From assembly GCA_020744225.1 (NCBI GenBank), contig JAGMWG010000005.1, positions 2,016,318 to 2,080,317 on the forward strand: a stretch of 64,000 nucleotides of DNA, read 5' to 3'. Source of the DNA: Paraphoma chrysanthemicola (lineage: Eukaryota; Ascomycota; Dothideomycetes; Pleosporales; Phaeosphaeriaceae). Below are positions 23,330 through 32,510 of the stretch, in pieces (the stretch's first letter is position 1; each line of letters begins with the position of its first letter). Made by a program: the position numbers and the translations under genes. The notes below the pieces were generated by a model that saw only the letters and a program-made list of their open reading frames with translations, was not told the origin of the DNA and ran no database searches.

Positions 23330-23752
23330 CTGTAGTCCTGCGACACGCCGTCCAAGCTATTGACGAGGTGTGGGTCTGCAAAAAAGGTCCACCAAACACA
23401 TCGCATCGGGCCAAACCCTTAGCCTCATCTTCAGTAACTAGACAGTAGAAACAATAACGCAAATGTTTCGAAAGGAGTTCTTCGTGGACGTCTAGCTGGA
23501 AAGACCTCTAGCTAAGGGGGCATCAGGGTAAAATGCTCTGAGCACCACAACATTGGTGATGTATATAAGGTACCTGCCTGGGGAGCAGTAAAAGGCATCG
23601 AGAAGACATCAAGTTGACTTTCATTCTTTCAATCTCCGAACTTTACACATTCATTCATTGTGCTGCGCACTATCATTCACTTTTATTCACGTCGCACTTC
23701 CAATCCGACTCACAACTTATCGACTTTGTCATTCTGACCCTTCACGCTCAAC
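23330..23752 (+). promoter_or_regulatory. Duplicated cutinase-type promoter (copy 2)
   Basis: This copy aligns with 21440-21862. It keeps the GAGGTGTGGGTC block (23365), GTAGAAACAATAA, ATGTTTCGAAA, a TATA box (TATATAAG at 23572, ~181 bp before the ATG) and TTTACACATTCATTC...TGCGCACTATCATTCAC. It now drives the repeat-protein gene at 23753, so that gene and the cutinase are probably co-expressed. Confidence 0.6.
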
Positions 23753-24466
23753 ATGAAGTACTCAATTATCACGCTCGTTGTTCTCGCTGGCATCAGTAGT
23801 GCTCTGCCACATCCGCGTCCTGACTATCCGGCTGCATCCAGCCCTCCCTCAGGTTACCCAGTTGGCAATGGCGGCGGCAACGAGCCCACTTATCCAGCTA
23901 CTCCTGTCGAAACACCTGGCTCAGGCTACCCAGTTGATGGAGGCAGTGACGAAGAGCACAGTCCTCCAGCCACTCCCAGTGAAGCACCTGATTCAGGATA
24001 CCCAGTTGGTGGAGGCAGTGGCGACGAGCCCAGTCCTCCAGCTACACCCAGTGAAGCACCTGATGCAGGATACCCAGTTGGTGGAGGCAGCGGCAACGAG
24101 CCCAGTCCTCCAGCTACACCCAGTCATCCGGCTACTCCTGGTGAAGCACCTGGCTCAGGTTATCCCGTTGGTGGCGGCGGCTCAGGATCTGGCTCAGGAT
24201 CTGGTGGTATTGGATTAGGCCTTGGCCTTGGTGGTCAGGTCGGTGCAGGACTTGGCCTTGGTGCTGGAGCTGGCCTTGGTGCTGGAGTTGGCCTTGGTGC
24301 TGGTGGTCGGGTCGATGCTGGAGTTGGCGCTGGAGCTGGAGTTGGTGCTGGAATCAAAGCCGGCGCTGGAGTTGGAGTTGGCGCTGGATTAGGCTTGGGT
24401 CTACACACTCCCCTCGGCGGCGCGAGAGCTGGAGCTGGCATCGGCATCGAAAAGTCCTCGTGGTAG
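23753..24466 (+). CDS. Secreted Pro/Gly-rich repeat protein, derived from a cutinase duplicate, 237 aa
   Basis: This is a single exon. The first residues, MKYSIITLVVLAGISSALPHP, match the cutinase's MKHTTTTLVALAGISNAMPHP closely, and the promoter upstream is shared. Residues 44-145 are four imperfect 24-residue repeats of the type EPSPPATPSEAPDSGYPVGG. Residues ~150-237 are a Gly-rich stretch (GLGLGAGAGLGAG-type) ending KSSW. No catalytic motif of cutinase is present. DNA after the stop still matches the cutinase C-terminus and 3' UTR in another frame. I infer that the catalytic domain was lost and replaced by repeat expansion, giving a new secreted structural or wall-associated protein. Function is unknown. 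Confidence 0.75.
   Translation: MKYSIITLVVLAGISSALPHPRPDYPAASSPPSGYPVGNGGGNEPTYPATPVETPGSGYPVDGGSDEEHSPPATPSEAPDSGYPVGGGSGDEPSPPATPSEAPDAGYPVGGGSGNEPSPPATPSHPATPGEAPGSGYPVGGGGSGSGSGSGGIGLGLGLGGQVGAGLGLGAGAGLGAGVGLGAGGRVDAGVGAGAGVGAGIKAGAGVGVGAGLGLGLHTPLGGARAGAGIGIEKSSW
23882..24187 (+). repeat. Coding tandem repeat, 72-bp unit (24 residues), about 4 copies
   Basis: The units read EPTYPATPVETPGSGYPVDG, EHSPPATPSEAPDSGYPVGG, EPSPPATPSEAPDAGYPVGG and a longer last unit with an extra HPATPG. All keep the phase of the reading frame. The two middle units are nearly identical, which suggests recent expansion. Confidence 0.8.
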
Positions 24467-24642
24467 ACGGCGAAAATGCCGCCGCGATGCTCGCCACTCA
24501 GGCACTGGACTCACTTGAGGCATCGTGGTGGTGTTCGGACTGGAGAAGGAGACGGAATGGCCTGTTAGATTCTCATGTGCTAGACACATTCACTTGTAAT
24601 TACTTATCTCAACGACACTCCTTTATAATTCAATTCATCGCA
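24467..24642 (+). pseudogene. Relic of cutinase C-terminus and 3' UTR
   Basis: In a frame shifted by two from the upstream gene, this DNA reads ENAAAMLATQALDSLE, matching AEAAATFAIQAAGLA at the cutinase C-terminus. Further downstream, GGAGACGG.TGGCCTG and ACGACACTCCTT match the cutinase 3' flank (22899-23025). It therefore serves now as the 3' UTR of the repeat-protein gene and ends two bases before the stop codon of the convergent kinase gene. Confidence 0.65.
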
Positions 24643-24644
24643 CA

Positions 24645-25698
24645 TCAATCGCCTCCATACTTGCGGACTAGTGCTGTCATCATACTTACCGCGCCGCCTT
24701 TGTAACCACCACCGAACATTGCGTAGTGGTTCAGATGATGATACAGCTCGTACAACTTTACGCGATCGTCATATTCGTCGACTGGCTCTGTCTTCGGACA
24801 CAGCTCGTGGTACTCCTTGAGGAAACTGCCTCCAAACCCGCCAAACATCTTCATGATACCAAGCTCGTACTCGTTATGCGCGTAGCATGCCGAAGAGTCA
24901 TATACCACGTCCTCGGGGTCACAGTCGGTGTTTCCAATTTTGCCTACGCTGGCATTGCCGCTCCACAAATCCCCGTGTACAACCACAGGTGTGATACCTT
25001 TTCCATTGTTCAGATGATCATCTCCTAGCAAGCGCGGTACCACTTTTGACGCGGTGGCCTCAACGAGTGTGTGTAGCTCCTTGTCGCTACCATTCGACTT
25101 CTCGGATCGCCGAAGAATGAAACGCAGCCTATTCTCCGCATAGAACTCGGCCCAGCTCTCTGCGTAGCTATTATCCTGTGGCGTATCTCCACAGCATGTG
25201 GTCACGGGAAAGCCGAATTGAGGCTTGTCATAGCCATCGGGTATCGGCGCAGGTGTATTGTGCAGTTTCGCTAGCTTCGCAGCGAGCGATTGCGCTTTCG
25301 ACGATTTCGAGGCAGATCGCGAAGTGAGGTGAAGAAAGTCGGTCACGAGGAACGATGTTTGTGGCTGCGACTCGAATCGGCCGTGGCCAAAGGATTGTGG
25401 GCAGAGCGTGGGTACGGCGGTGTGGATGGCTTTGAGAGACGCGTCTTCGCCTTATCGTGCTGTCAGCGCGTCAATGCTGTGCGCAACGCGTTATCCAAAT
25501 GTAGTCACCTTGGAACATAATCTCTGCCTCCTTTCCGCTACCCGTCTTCATAAAGAAGGTCTTTTCGGTGCCATCTGAGAGCTTAGACACAATCTTCGAT
25601 GTGGACGCCGAGCTACAGCCACCTCCGCCTGCGGAAGATACGCTGGTGGTCGCGGCGTCTAGACCGAGGAGCTTGACTACCGCGGGATCAAGCTTCAT
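24645..25698 (-). CDS. Fructosamine-3-kinase / ketosamine-3-kinase-like protein, 331 aa
   Basis: On the minus strand the exons are 25698-25509 and 25450-24645, with a 58-nt intron (GTGACT...ATAAG). The join restores MFQGEDASLKAIHTAVPTLC. The N-lobe has KTFFMKT (ATP-site Lys), and the HGDLWSGN catalytic motif is at about residues 222-229 (Asp224). Then come DPEDVVYDSSACYAHNEYELGIMKMFGG and LYELYHHLNHYAMFGGGY, both typical of the family. These kinases phosphorylate ketoamine adducts on lysines and so reverse protein glycation; in fungi they usually act on ribulosamine or fructosamine. Length is close to the family norm (~300 aa). No targeting signal is visible. Confidence 0.92.
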
Positions 25699-26688
25699 TT
25701 CGAGTCGGATGATCTAAGCAACGCTGCGATAATGACGGGAACATGATGGACATCATCGCGAGATGGTTGTGTTAGGGTGTGTGCCTCGCGAAGCAGATGA
25801 CGTCACGGCTCGACCGTCGCTACCATGCAGCATTCATTCACGAAGCAGAGACAACTATTGGATTCACTTGCTCGATTCAAGTATCCCTAGATATAACCTA
25901 AAGCAGACGCAGCTATAATCATACGACTGCAGACCTCGGATGCGCCTGATCCCAGCTGCTCAGCCATCCTCATCTTGACACCCTACACATCGCCCGGCGT
26001 TGCCAACATAGGTAATCGCCTCATGGTCATCGACTTCCCCATGATAATAGTCGTTGGTGCAACACGCCCATCTCGTCCAGTTGGTGTAATAGTAGCCGTG
26101 TCCACAGCTGTAGTCCATCCGATGCCGGTACGATCACATGGTGTGGGTAGAGTACCTGCCCACTCTTAGTGAACGCATTTCCACAGAGCTTGACAAAGGC
26201 TATGAGCATTGCTTACAGGTGATTGTAGGGGCGTAGTTCTCGCGTTCCAAGGAGGTCTCGTACTCGACTTCTGCTTTGCTTTGCTTTGAGTATCGATAGC
26301 GCTGTCGGCTTTTACATTTCACAGGTTTGCAGGGCGAGCCTGATCTTATGTCCAACAGCAGCCTGTCCAGCCTCATTTCTTGTTCTCACGCTGTTATATC
26401 ATGGCCAAGCGTGCCAACACATACGCCACGACGCCACGACGCCACGACGCCACGGCCCCCCGTTGGAGAAATGGCCCCCATTCCCAGGGTGCTGCATAGC
26501 CTCGTCATCGCCTGGCGAGCCTGGTATGTGGCCTTGAGATCCGAAAGGGCACGACGGTCTAGTACTTGCGAAAAGATGGTGTAGCACACTGTTATCCCAT
26601 TGAAAGAGCATATATACACAAATAGCCACCTGCTTGCTCAACCCAGGGTCTGAGAATACGCTCCGCCACAGCTTCAGAATGAACTTCA
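25699..26688. other. Intergenic region with a short octamer repeat
   Basis: This 1-kb stretch lies between the kinase start (-) and the 3' end of the MOSC gene (-). No gene with protein-like composition was recognised. It contains four tandem copies of ACGCCACG at 26423-26454 and a TTTGC run near 26,270. Confidence 0.5.
26423..26454 (+). repeat. Tandem octamer ACGCCACG x4
   Basis: Four perfect head-to-tail copies occur in an intergenic region. This is a simple sequence repeat with no evident function. Confidence 0.8.
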
Positions 26689-28037
26689 CTATTTGAACGC
26701 ATCAATCACGACCTTTGGTAGCGGCCAGTCTAGCATTGTTAGCAAATGCGAGTAGTCTTCCCACATATGACTTACCAAACACCGGTCTCTCCTTCACTCG
26801 CTTCGTCAACACAATCTCATCGCCGGCTCGAATCAACTTGCCATAATCCTGCTTCGCGGTGTACGAATACTTGCCAAACACAGGCCCATACTTCCAACCC
26901 TTATCGACTCTTCGATCAGCGGCTAGCTTCTTCCACACCATACCTTCGTCACCCTCGGCTTTCTTTCCTGTCTTGTAGTCGACAGTGATGGCTTGGCAGC
27001 GCCAACATGTGCCGCCAAACTCCATCTTGATACCGCCAGGGAAGACGACCTGCGCCCAGTAGTCCTCATCATACGGAGCCGGACTGCCAGAGACGATGAT
27101 GTTAGGCTAGAGAGTATACATGGTCAGCGCTCATCCCGAATCACGTCGTGATGAAGGAATACTTACACGGAACTTAGTAATGTCCATTTCCAATCCTCCT
27201 TCTAAGCGCGAGCTGACTTGATCATTCGACTCCTTGGTAACCACAAGATACTGTCCAATGTCCTGAAAGGTAATAGTCTCAGGCTGTGGCGTGAGTGCTT
27301 GTGGCAGAAACTTGCGGATAGGTGCAGTGTAGGGTGACCGCTTAGCCTGCGCCATCGCACCATTTGGAGCACCCGATCCCAGCACGACGCGAGCATTGTT
27401 GCCAATATATGCAAGATGAGCTTCGAAGCCGAAATACTTGCTAAACCAGGTCGCAATCTCTTCACCCATGTCGTACGCATCGGTAGCGCTGCCGTGCAGG
27501 TCCAGATGGATCTTCTCTAGCCCGTTGACTTCTGGTCGCAGGGCAAACCGGATTTGGTGCTCTGAACCGGTCCAAGTGAGTTGTTCTGGTTTTGGGTTCT
27601 CGGGGCCGACTCTTGTAATGGTGATCATCTTCTTGCCGTCGACTTCTTCGATGACTTGCTTGAAAAGCACCATCTGTAAGTTGAAACCGCTATACATCGT
27701 CTCATACACCTTGATCTCTTTGGTCTCTGGATCGCGATGAATCTTTTCAAGACAGAATGTGCGATCGTTTTCGAAACCTTGTGGTCCAATCTTGCCGGCT
27801 TCGATGCGGATGCCGCCAAGACCTTTGATGGGGTAGTGCCATAGCTGAAGATGATGAGAATGTCGTCGCGCATAGTATACGAGAGATTACGACGATACTG
27901 ACCTCTTCAATCTTCAATTTGACGTTCGTATCTACTGTTGTTTCAACCTTTTTATTCTGCATGTCGTACATCAGCAGCCCCAGCCCGAGTGCGGCAGCGC
28001 CCGAAATGGCGGCCCATTGAAGTTGGTCGGATGCCAT
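26689..28037 (-). CDS. MOSC-domain protein, mARC-like, membrane anchored, 394 aa
   Basis: The minus-strand exons are 28037-27903, 27844-27167, 27106-26776 and 26729-26689, with introns of 58, 60 and 46 nt. The joins restore KIEELWHYPIKGLGGIRIEAG (MOSC N-terminal beta-barrel), DITKFRPNIIVSG and PVFDWPLPKVVIDAFK. A hydrophobic segment at residues ~8-25 (WAAISGAAALGLGLLM) looks like an N-terminal membrane anchor, as in mitochondrial amidoxime-reducing component. The MOSC core has GGTCWRCQAITVDYKTG, with the Cys that would bind molybdenum cofactor. Such proteins reduce N-hydroxylated compounds with cytochrome b5 and its reductase. Exact substrate and location are inferred. Confidence 0.9.
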
Positions 28038-28503
28038 CCTGAGAGCATGAAAAGAGAACTATACCCTGCCCATATACCTTTTACACGCGGGAGTGGAAGT
28101 GGTCATGTCCTTTTATTATGTTGCACCCCCGCATATGAGATAAGGCGATCGGAAGCGGTTGCGCTGCCACTGAGTCGTACCCCGCTGCTACTTCTTCCAA
28201 TCAGCTGCGCTGACAGCAACGCCCAAGCCCGGTCTTACTGAACAGGGTTCGCGAGACTGCCCAAATAATACAGCGGAACATGGCCGCGACCCGATCGGCG
28301 TAAAGCTGTAGCTTCCTCGTTATCGCTTCTCTTGGATCTTTTGGATCTCCCCTGTAGAGAAAGGGCCCGCAAAGCCGTGGCATTAATCAATCTCGAAGAA
28401 GGAAACGAGCAAGGCTCAAAGGAGAGCGGGCGTAAGGATGATGTGGAGCTCAATCAGCATTCATTTTACCAGCTACATACACAGTCAGGGCGGGCCTTGA
28501 CGC
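28038..28503. other. Intergenic region
   Basis: This spacer lies between the MOSC gene start (-) and the 3' end of the transporter gene (-). It should hold the MOSC promoter. No gene or structured RNA was recognised. Confidence 0.4.
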
Positions 28504-30192
28504 TTACGACTCTCCACGCTTGAGTGTCGTCAAATTGCCCTTCTGATCCAGCGTCAGATTTGTACCACCAACGTTTGCATTCGGCCCGTCAAACAGGATC
28601 GCAATCTCCTCCAAGGTCGGACCACGTGTCTCCACGTAGAAGAAGTATATGATCAGACATTCCAACACTAGCACGACGACGTACACAATGTAGAACTTCC
28701 AACCAAGCGCCTCGAGGCCGATGGGATTGACGTATTGATTGAAGATGCCGGCAAGTGAGGTGCCGACGAAGCAGAGTGTGAGACCTTTGGCGCGGATGCG
28801 GTAAGGTAGGATTTCGACGGTGTAAGAGACGGTCAGACCGGGCCACGCGAGACCAGCAGCTGTACGACAATTAGTCTTCGAAGTCATAATTCGGTTTGCT
28901 TTGAGACTTACCGCCATAGAACAGGAAAATCATGGCCAGGACCGCCGACCCAGCGCTCGCGTCTCCTGTCTTTGCATACGTCGCACTGCACGCCGTCCAA
29001 ATTGTGAACGAAATTAACATGCCGATACCCGCGCTCAAGAAGAGAACTCGACGACCGATGCGATCGACCAGAAATGCGCAGCCAAGAGACACAATAAAGC
29101 ACCAGATTGTCAAGCCACCGTTGATGAGTGCTTGATCCGACCCCTTCGTGATACCAATCGTGGTCAAGACCGCAGCAAGGTAATAACTCACGAGCCCGTT
29201 GCCCGAGCATTGAGAGAAGAAAGCGGTCAAGATGATCAGGTAGCATCGCTTCCTGTTGCCAGGCGTGCGTACCAACTCATACCAGCCACTGCTTGCACTC
29301 GCAGCCTTTTCGATCTCGAGGGTCTGACTGATCTCATTGTACTCCCAGTTGACCCAATCGGTTTCGGCACCGTTGCCGTGGTATTTGGTGAGCATCTTCT
29401 TGGCCTTCGAATGCTTGTTCTTGCTGATGAGCCAGCGTGGTGACTCGGGAAGTAGGTAGACGAAAATTAGCTGAATACCAGGCATGGCGCATTGCAGACC
29501 AACAGGCAAACGCCACGAAAGATCAGAGGTGATGTGCGTCAGGGTGCCGTATGTTGTCCACGCAGCGATGATAGCGCCAAGATACCAAAGCGTGTTATAG
29601 ATTGTCGTAACCCTGCCTCGGTGTCGAGGATGAGCAATCTCGGTGATCAAGAGAGGACATGTCGCATTGGAAATGTTGCTTCCCATACCCATAAGCCAGC
29701 GGCCAGCCAGAAACATGGCATCGGGGTTGCTTCGTTGCGGCAATGCTTGGATGATGGAACCGAGGATGACAAGACAACAGCCGATTGCTGTGCCCATTCG
29801 TCGCCCGAGGATATCGGCGATGTACGGTGTGAATAGAAGCACTGCGAAACCGCCGAAGCCAGGGAAGGCACCCAGCAAACCGAGCCGTGATCCAGTGGGG
29901 TGGTCGAAGACTGTTGGAAAGGTCAGCCCGTTAAGTCTTATAGCGTAGAACTAGAAGCCCTACATTCCTGCCATGCGGGCATCGTTTGTAGTCCATTGAG
30001 CAGACTGCCATCATATCCCAAAGTGGTGGAGCCGAGAAAAAGGAAGGGCATCATCAAATAAAGCTTTCTCAACTCGGGCTGCTTGTACCAGGGACGAGCA
30101 TCTTCGGCGGGTAGGCTGTGAAGGCCAGCATCTTCTTGATGGATAATGTCAACATCGTGCTTGACGTCCATGTCGTGCTTCGTGTCCATCAC
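28504..30192 (-). CDS. MFS sugar transporter (hexose/lactose permease type), 527 aa
   Basis: The minus-strand exons are 30192-29964, 29910-28912 and 28859-28504, with introns of 53 and 52 nt. The joins restore MPAWQEFFDHPTGSRLG and FYGAAGLAWPGL. About 12 hydrophobic segments are present. Sugar-porter signatures are IADILGRRMG between TM2 and TM3, LPESPRWL after TM6, LVDRIGRRVLF between TM8 and TM9, and VETRGPTLEEI after TM12. The N-terminal 40 residues are acidic and His-rich (repeated DxKHD). It lies divergent from a Zn2Cys6 regulator and next to a beta-galactosidase gene, so lactose or another beta-galactoside is a reasonable substrate guess. Confidence 0.92.
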
Positions 30193-30609
30193 AGCAAGAC
30201 GCTTTGCGAGAATTCAGACGAGGGGATGATCAGCTGGAACTGAATGATGATCTTCAATCTGATCGTGGTGACCGGTATATATACACTTGACGCCCAGCCC
30301 TATGGTCTGCCCCATGGTCTCGCCCGAGATGTCGGAATCCTTGCATAATGCCATGGGGATGAAAGTTTGGAGTCGGAAGGCAAGTGCGGAGGTGGAGAAG
30401 TCGCGCGATTCATGCTAGTGCGCCGCGCCATCGCAACCCACAAGGTCGCTCCTGCAAGATTTATCCTAGGTTTTTCCTATTCGCCCATCGCTTCTTCTTC
30501 ATCCTTCATACAACATTCTCGCTCAGTATATGCACGAAATCCTTGCCCTTAGTGCCATCATTTACTGTACTTTGTGCTCTAAATTGTGGGCCGCCACGTT
30601 CATTACGAG
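30193..30609. promoter_or_regulatory. Divergent promoter between transporter and Zn2Cys6 regulator
   Basis: A palindromic TATATATA at 30276-30283 sits ~84 bp upstream of the transporter ATG. CGGA half-sites occur at 30333, 30374 and 30387, the last two as a direct repeat with 13-bp spacing. Zn2Cys6 proteins bind CGG half-sites, so self- and neighbour-regulation is possible. This is a suggestion only. Confidence 0.35.
30276..30283 (-). promoter_or_regulatory. TATA box of the MFS transporter gene
   Basis: TATATATA lies about 84 bp upstream of the start codon at 30192, a normal distance for a fungal core promoter. The octamer is palindromic, so it could serve either strand, but it is ~330 bp from the regulator's start. 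Confidence 0.4.
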
Positions 30610-32293
30610 ATGGAAAAACCTCGGATCGATAGACGCGCTCGTGCATCCGCCGCGTGCGATGCCTGTCGGGTGAGGAAAGTGAAGGTAAGTCGGCAAATCT
30701 TGAACTCAGTCCTCGGCGCTGTGATACTTGGACGTCTGCTCCGGAGCCAGTTCGCATTTGTAGCTATACCTAGCTGGACGTGTCTTGTCTTCAAGGGGAT
30801 CTTGTCGAGTTGGCTGGGGCGACGTTCCTGCGGTGCAAACAGTTTCATTCGTATTCTGATGGATACTGTGCGGTCTTCGCTGCCCGCAAATTTTGCTCCA
30901 TCGCAAAATCGTGTCGATGAAATCTGACTATGACCAGTGCGTCCTGTCGAACGAAGCCAAATGTGTGATGTGCAAAGAGCTTGATATCGACTGCACAAAC
31001 GAGCGACCACGCAAGAAGAGAGGCCCAAAGAACCGCTACGTTCAAGCTCTTCGGGCACAGCTCGATGGCGAAGCGGCGTCCGAAGGGTCAGGTAGCGAAC
31101 AACACGATCTAGCCATGATAGCACCACTCGAGACCCTTCACCGTATCATTGATGACTGGTTCGATTGGATCCACCCGGTGGCGCCCGCGCTTCATCGTGG
31201 TCTCTTCTTGCAACGACTGAACGGCAGCCAAACTTCCGACCGCGACCGCTCAACGAAATTTCTCCTCCTTGTGGCGTCAGTATGTGCTGCCACTGTAGCT
31301 AGTTTGCGGAGACGGCGGCACAACTACGGCGCGGTTACTGTCGAAGCTTGCCTAGAGCTTGCCGAGCACCACAAGCTGTGGAGCTCCTCTAGTCCTATCA
31401 CGATTGACCGGGCGTTGACGTTGTACAACTTTTCCAGCGCGGTGCATCATGAACACGGCATCGACTCGCCACTGTCATTTCGCCTCAGCGCGGAGAGCGC
31501 CATCAGCATCAAATATCTCATCCATCATCAGCTGGACCAGATGACCTTCATCGAGCAGCAGCTTTTGAAGCGGATCTACTGGCTGATTTTTGCAGGACAG
31601 TGTACTGGCGACCTACACGGTAGAAGACTGCTAGTTCTGCACCACGCTCACGAATCTATCGCCGGTTTGCTGCCGGTTGCTGCTACAGACGAAGAGCTCC
31701 TGCACGGGCCAGTCTCTACACCTATCGAAATGCAAAGTCCGGACTGGTCTTATGTCTCTGGACTCAATGCACTTTCCCGGCTATTCCTGATATGGCAATC
31801 AAGTCAAGCTGTTCCAGTTCAGACCCTTGAAAACCTCCAGACTCATCTATCGCGTGCTCATCTAGTACTGAGCGAGTTGCCACCTGAGCTCTGCTGGGCC
31901 GAGCAGTCGGATGCGCCCAGTTCTTTCGGGTTCAATGTACAGAAGGTCAATTTGAAGGTCACCCAACTCCACATTCGGTCCAACCTGCTGGAGCAGATGA
32001 ACACGCTAGCAAAAGAACAAGGACTTCGCATCACACCAGACGCTATAATTAATGAACGACATCTTGTCGTCGAAGAACTTCTTGAAGTTCTATATACCAT
32101 GCCCGAAGAGGTCTTTGATGCCAATGGCTACAGTATCGTCCCGAAGATCAGGGACATTGGGAGCGCGCTGTTTGATGAGCTGCGAACCGGCTCTCATGGG
32201 CGCAATCTGCAGGCTAGCATAACCCTAGATAAGTTATTAGCGAAGCTGGAGACTCTAGACATTAGGCCTATGGGTCAGGCCTCGTATCTGTAA
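30610..32293 (+). CDS. Zn2Cys6 transcription factor, 476 aa
   Basis: The exons are 30610-30684 and 30938-32293. The 253-nt intron (GTAAGT...CTGAC...CCAG) splits the zinc cluster; splicing gives C16-x2-C19-x6-C26-x7-C34-x2-C37-x6-C44, a complete Zn2Cys6 binuclear cluster. A basic linker, RPRKKRGPKNRYVQALRAQL, follows. The rest resembles the fungal-specific transcription factor region (WFDWIHPVAPALHRGLFLQR, then a helical middle domain). It is expected to act in the nucleus on CGG-type sites. It is transcribed away from the sugar transporter and converges on the beta-galactosidase gene, so it is the candidate regulator of both. The intron is about four times longer than others in the window. 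Confidence 0.9.
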
Positions 32294-32510
32294 ATCCTTG
32301 CCGAGGACGCGCTGGCATCGTGCGTTGCTTGTCAAGGGCTGCGTCATCCTGGTTACAAGTTCATGAAAAGGACGACAGCATTCGCTGTCGTGCGTCACTA
32401 CCCAGAGGACACGTGTTTTCTCACAGGTTGCAGAACGACGGCGAAAATGCGGAAGGCTGCCCTATCGCTACACGATATGTTGTATGCATCTATGGAATTA
32501 TATGGGCCGG

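Noticed and set aside
24235..24447. Minus-strand Pro/Ala-rich frame
   Set aside because: It is the antisense of the Gly-rich tail of the secreted repeat protein.
24460..24705. Plus-strand frame read as a small gene
   Set aside because: It is the frame-shifted remnant of the cutinase C-terminus and flank, without its own start context.
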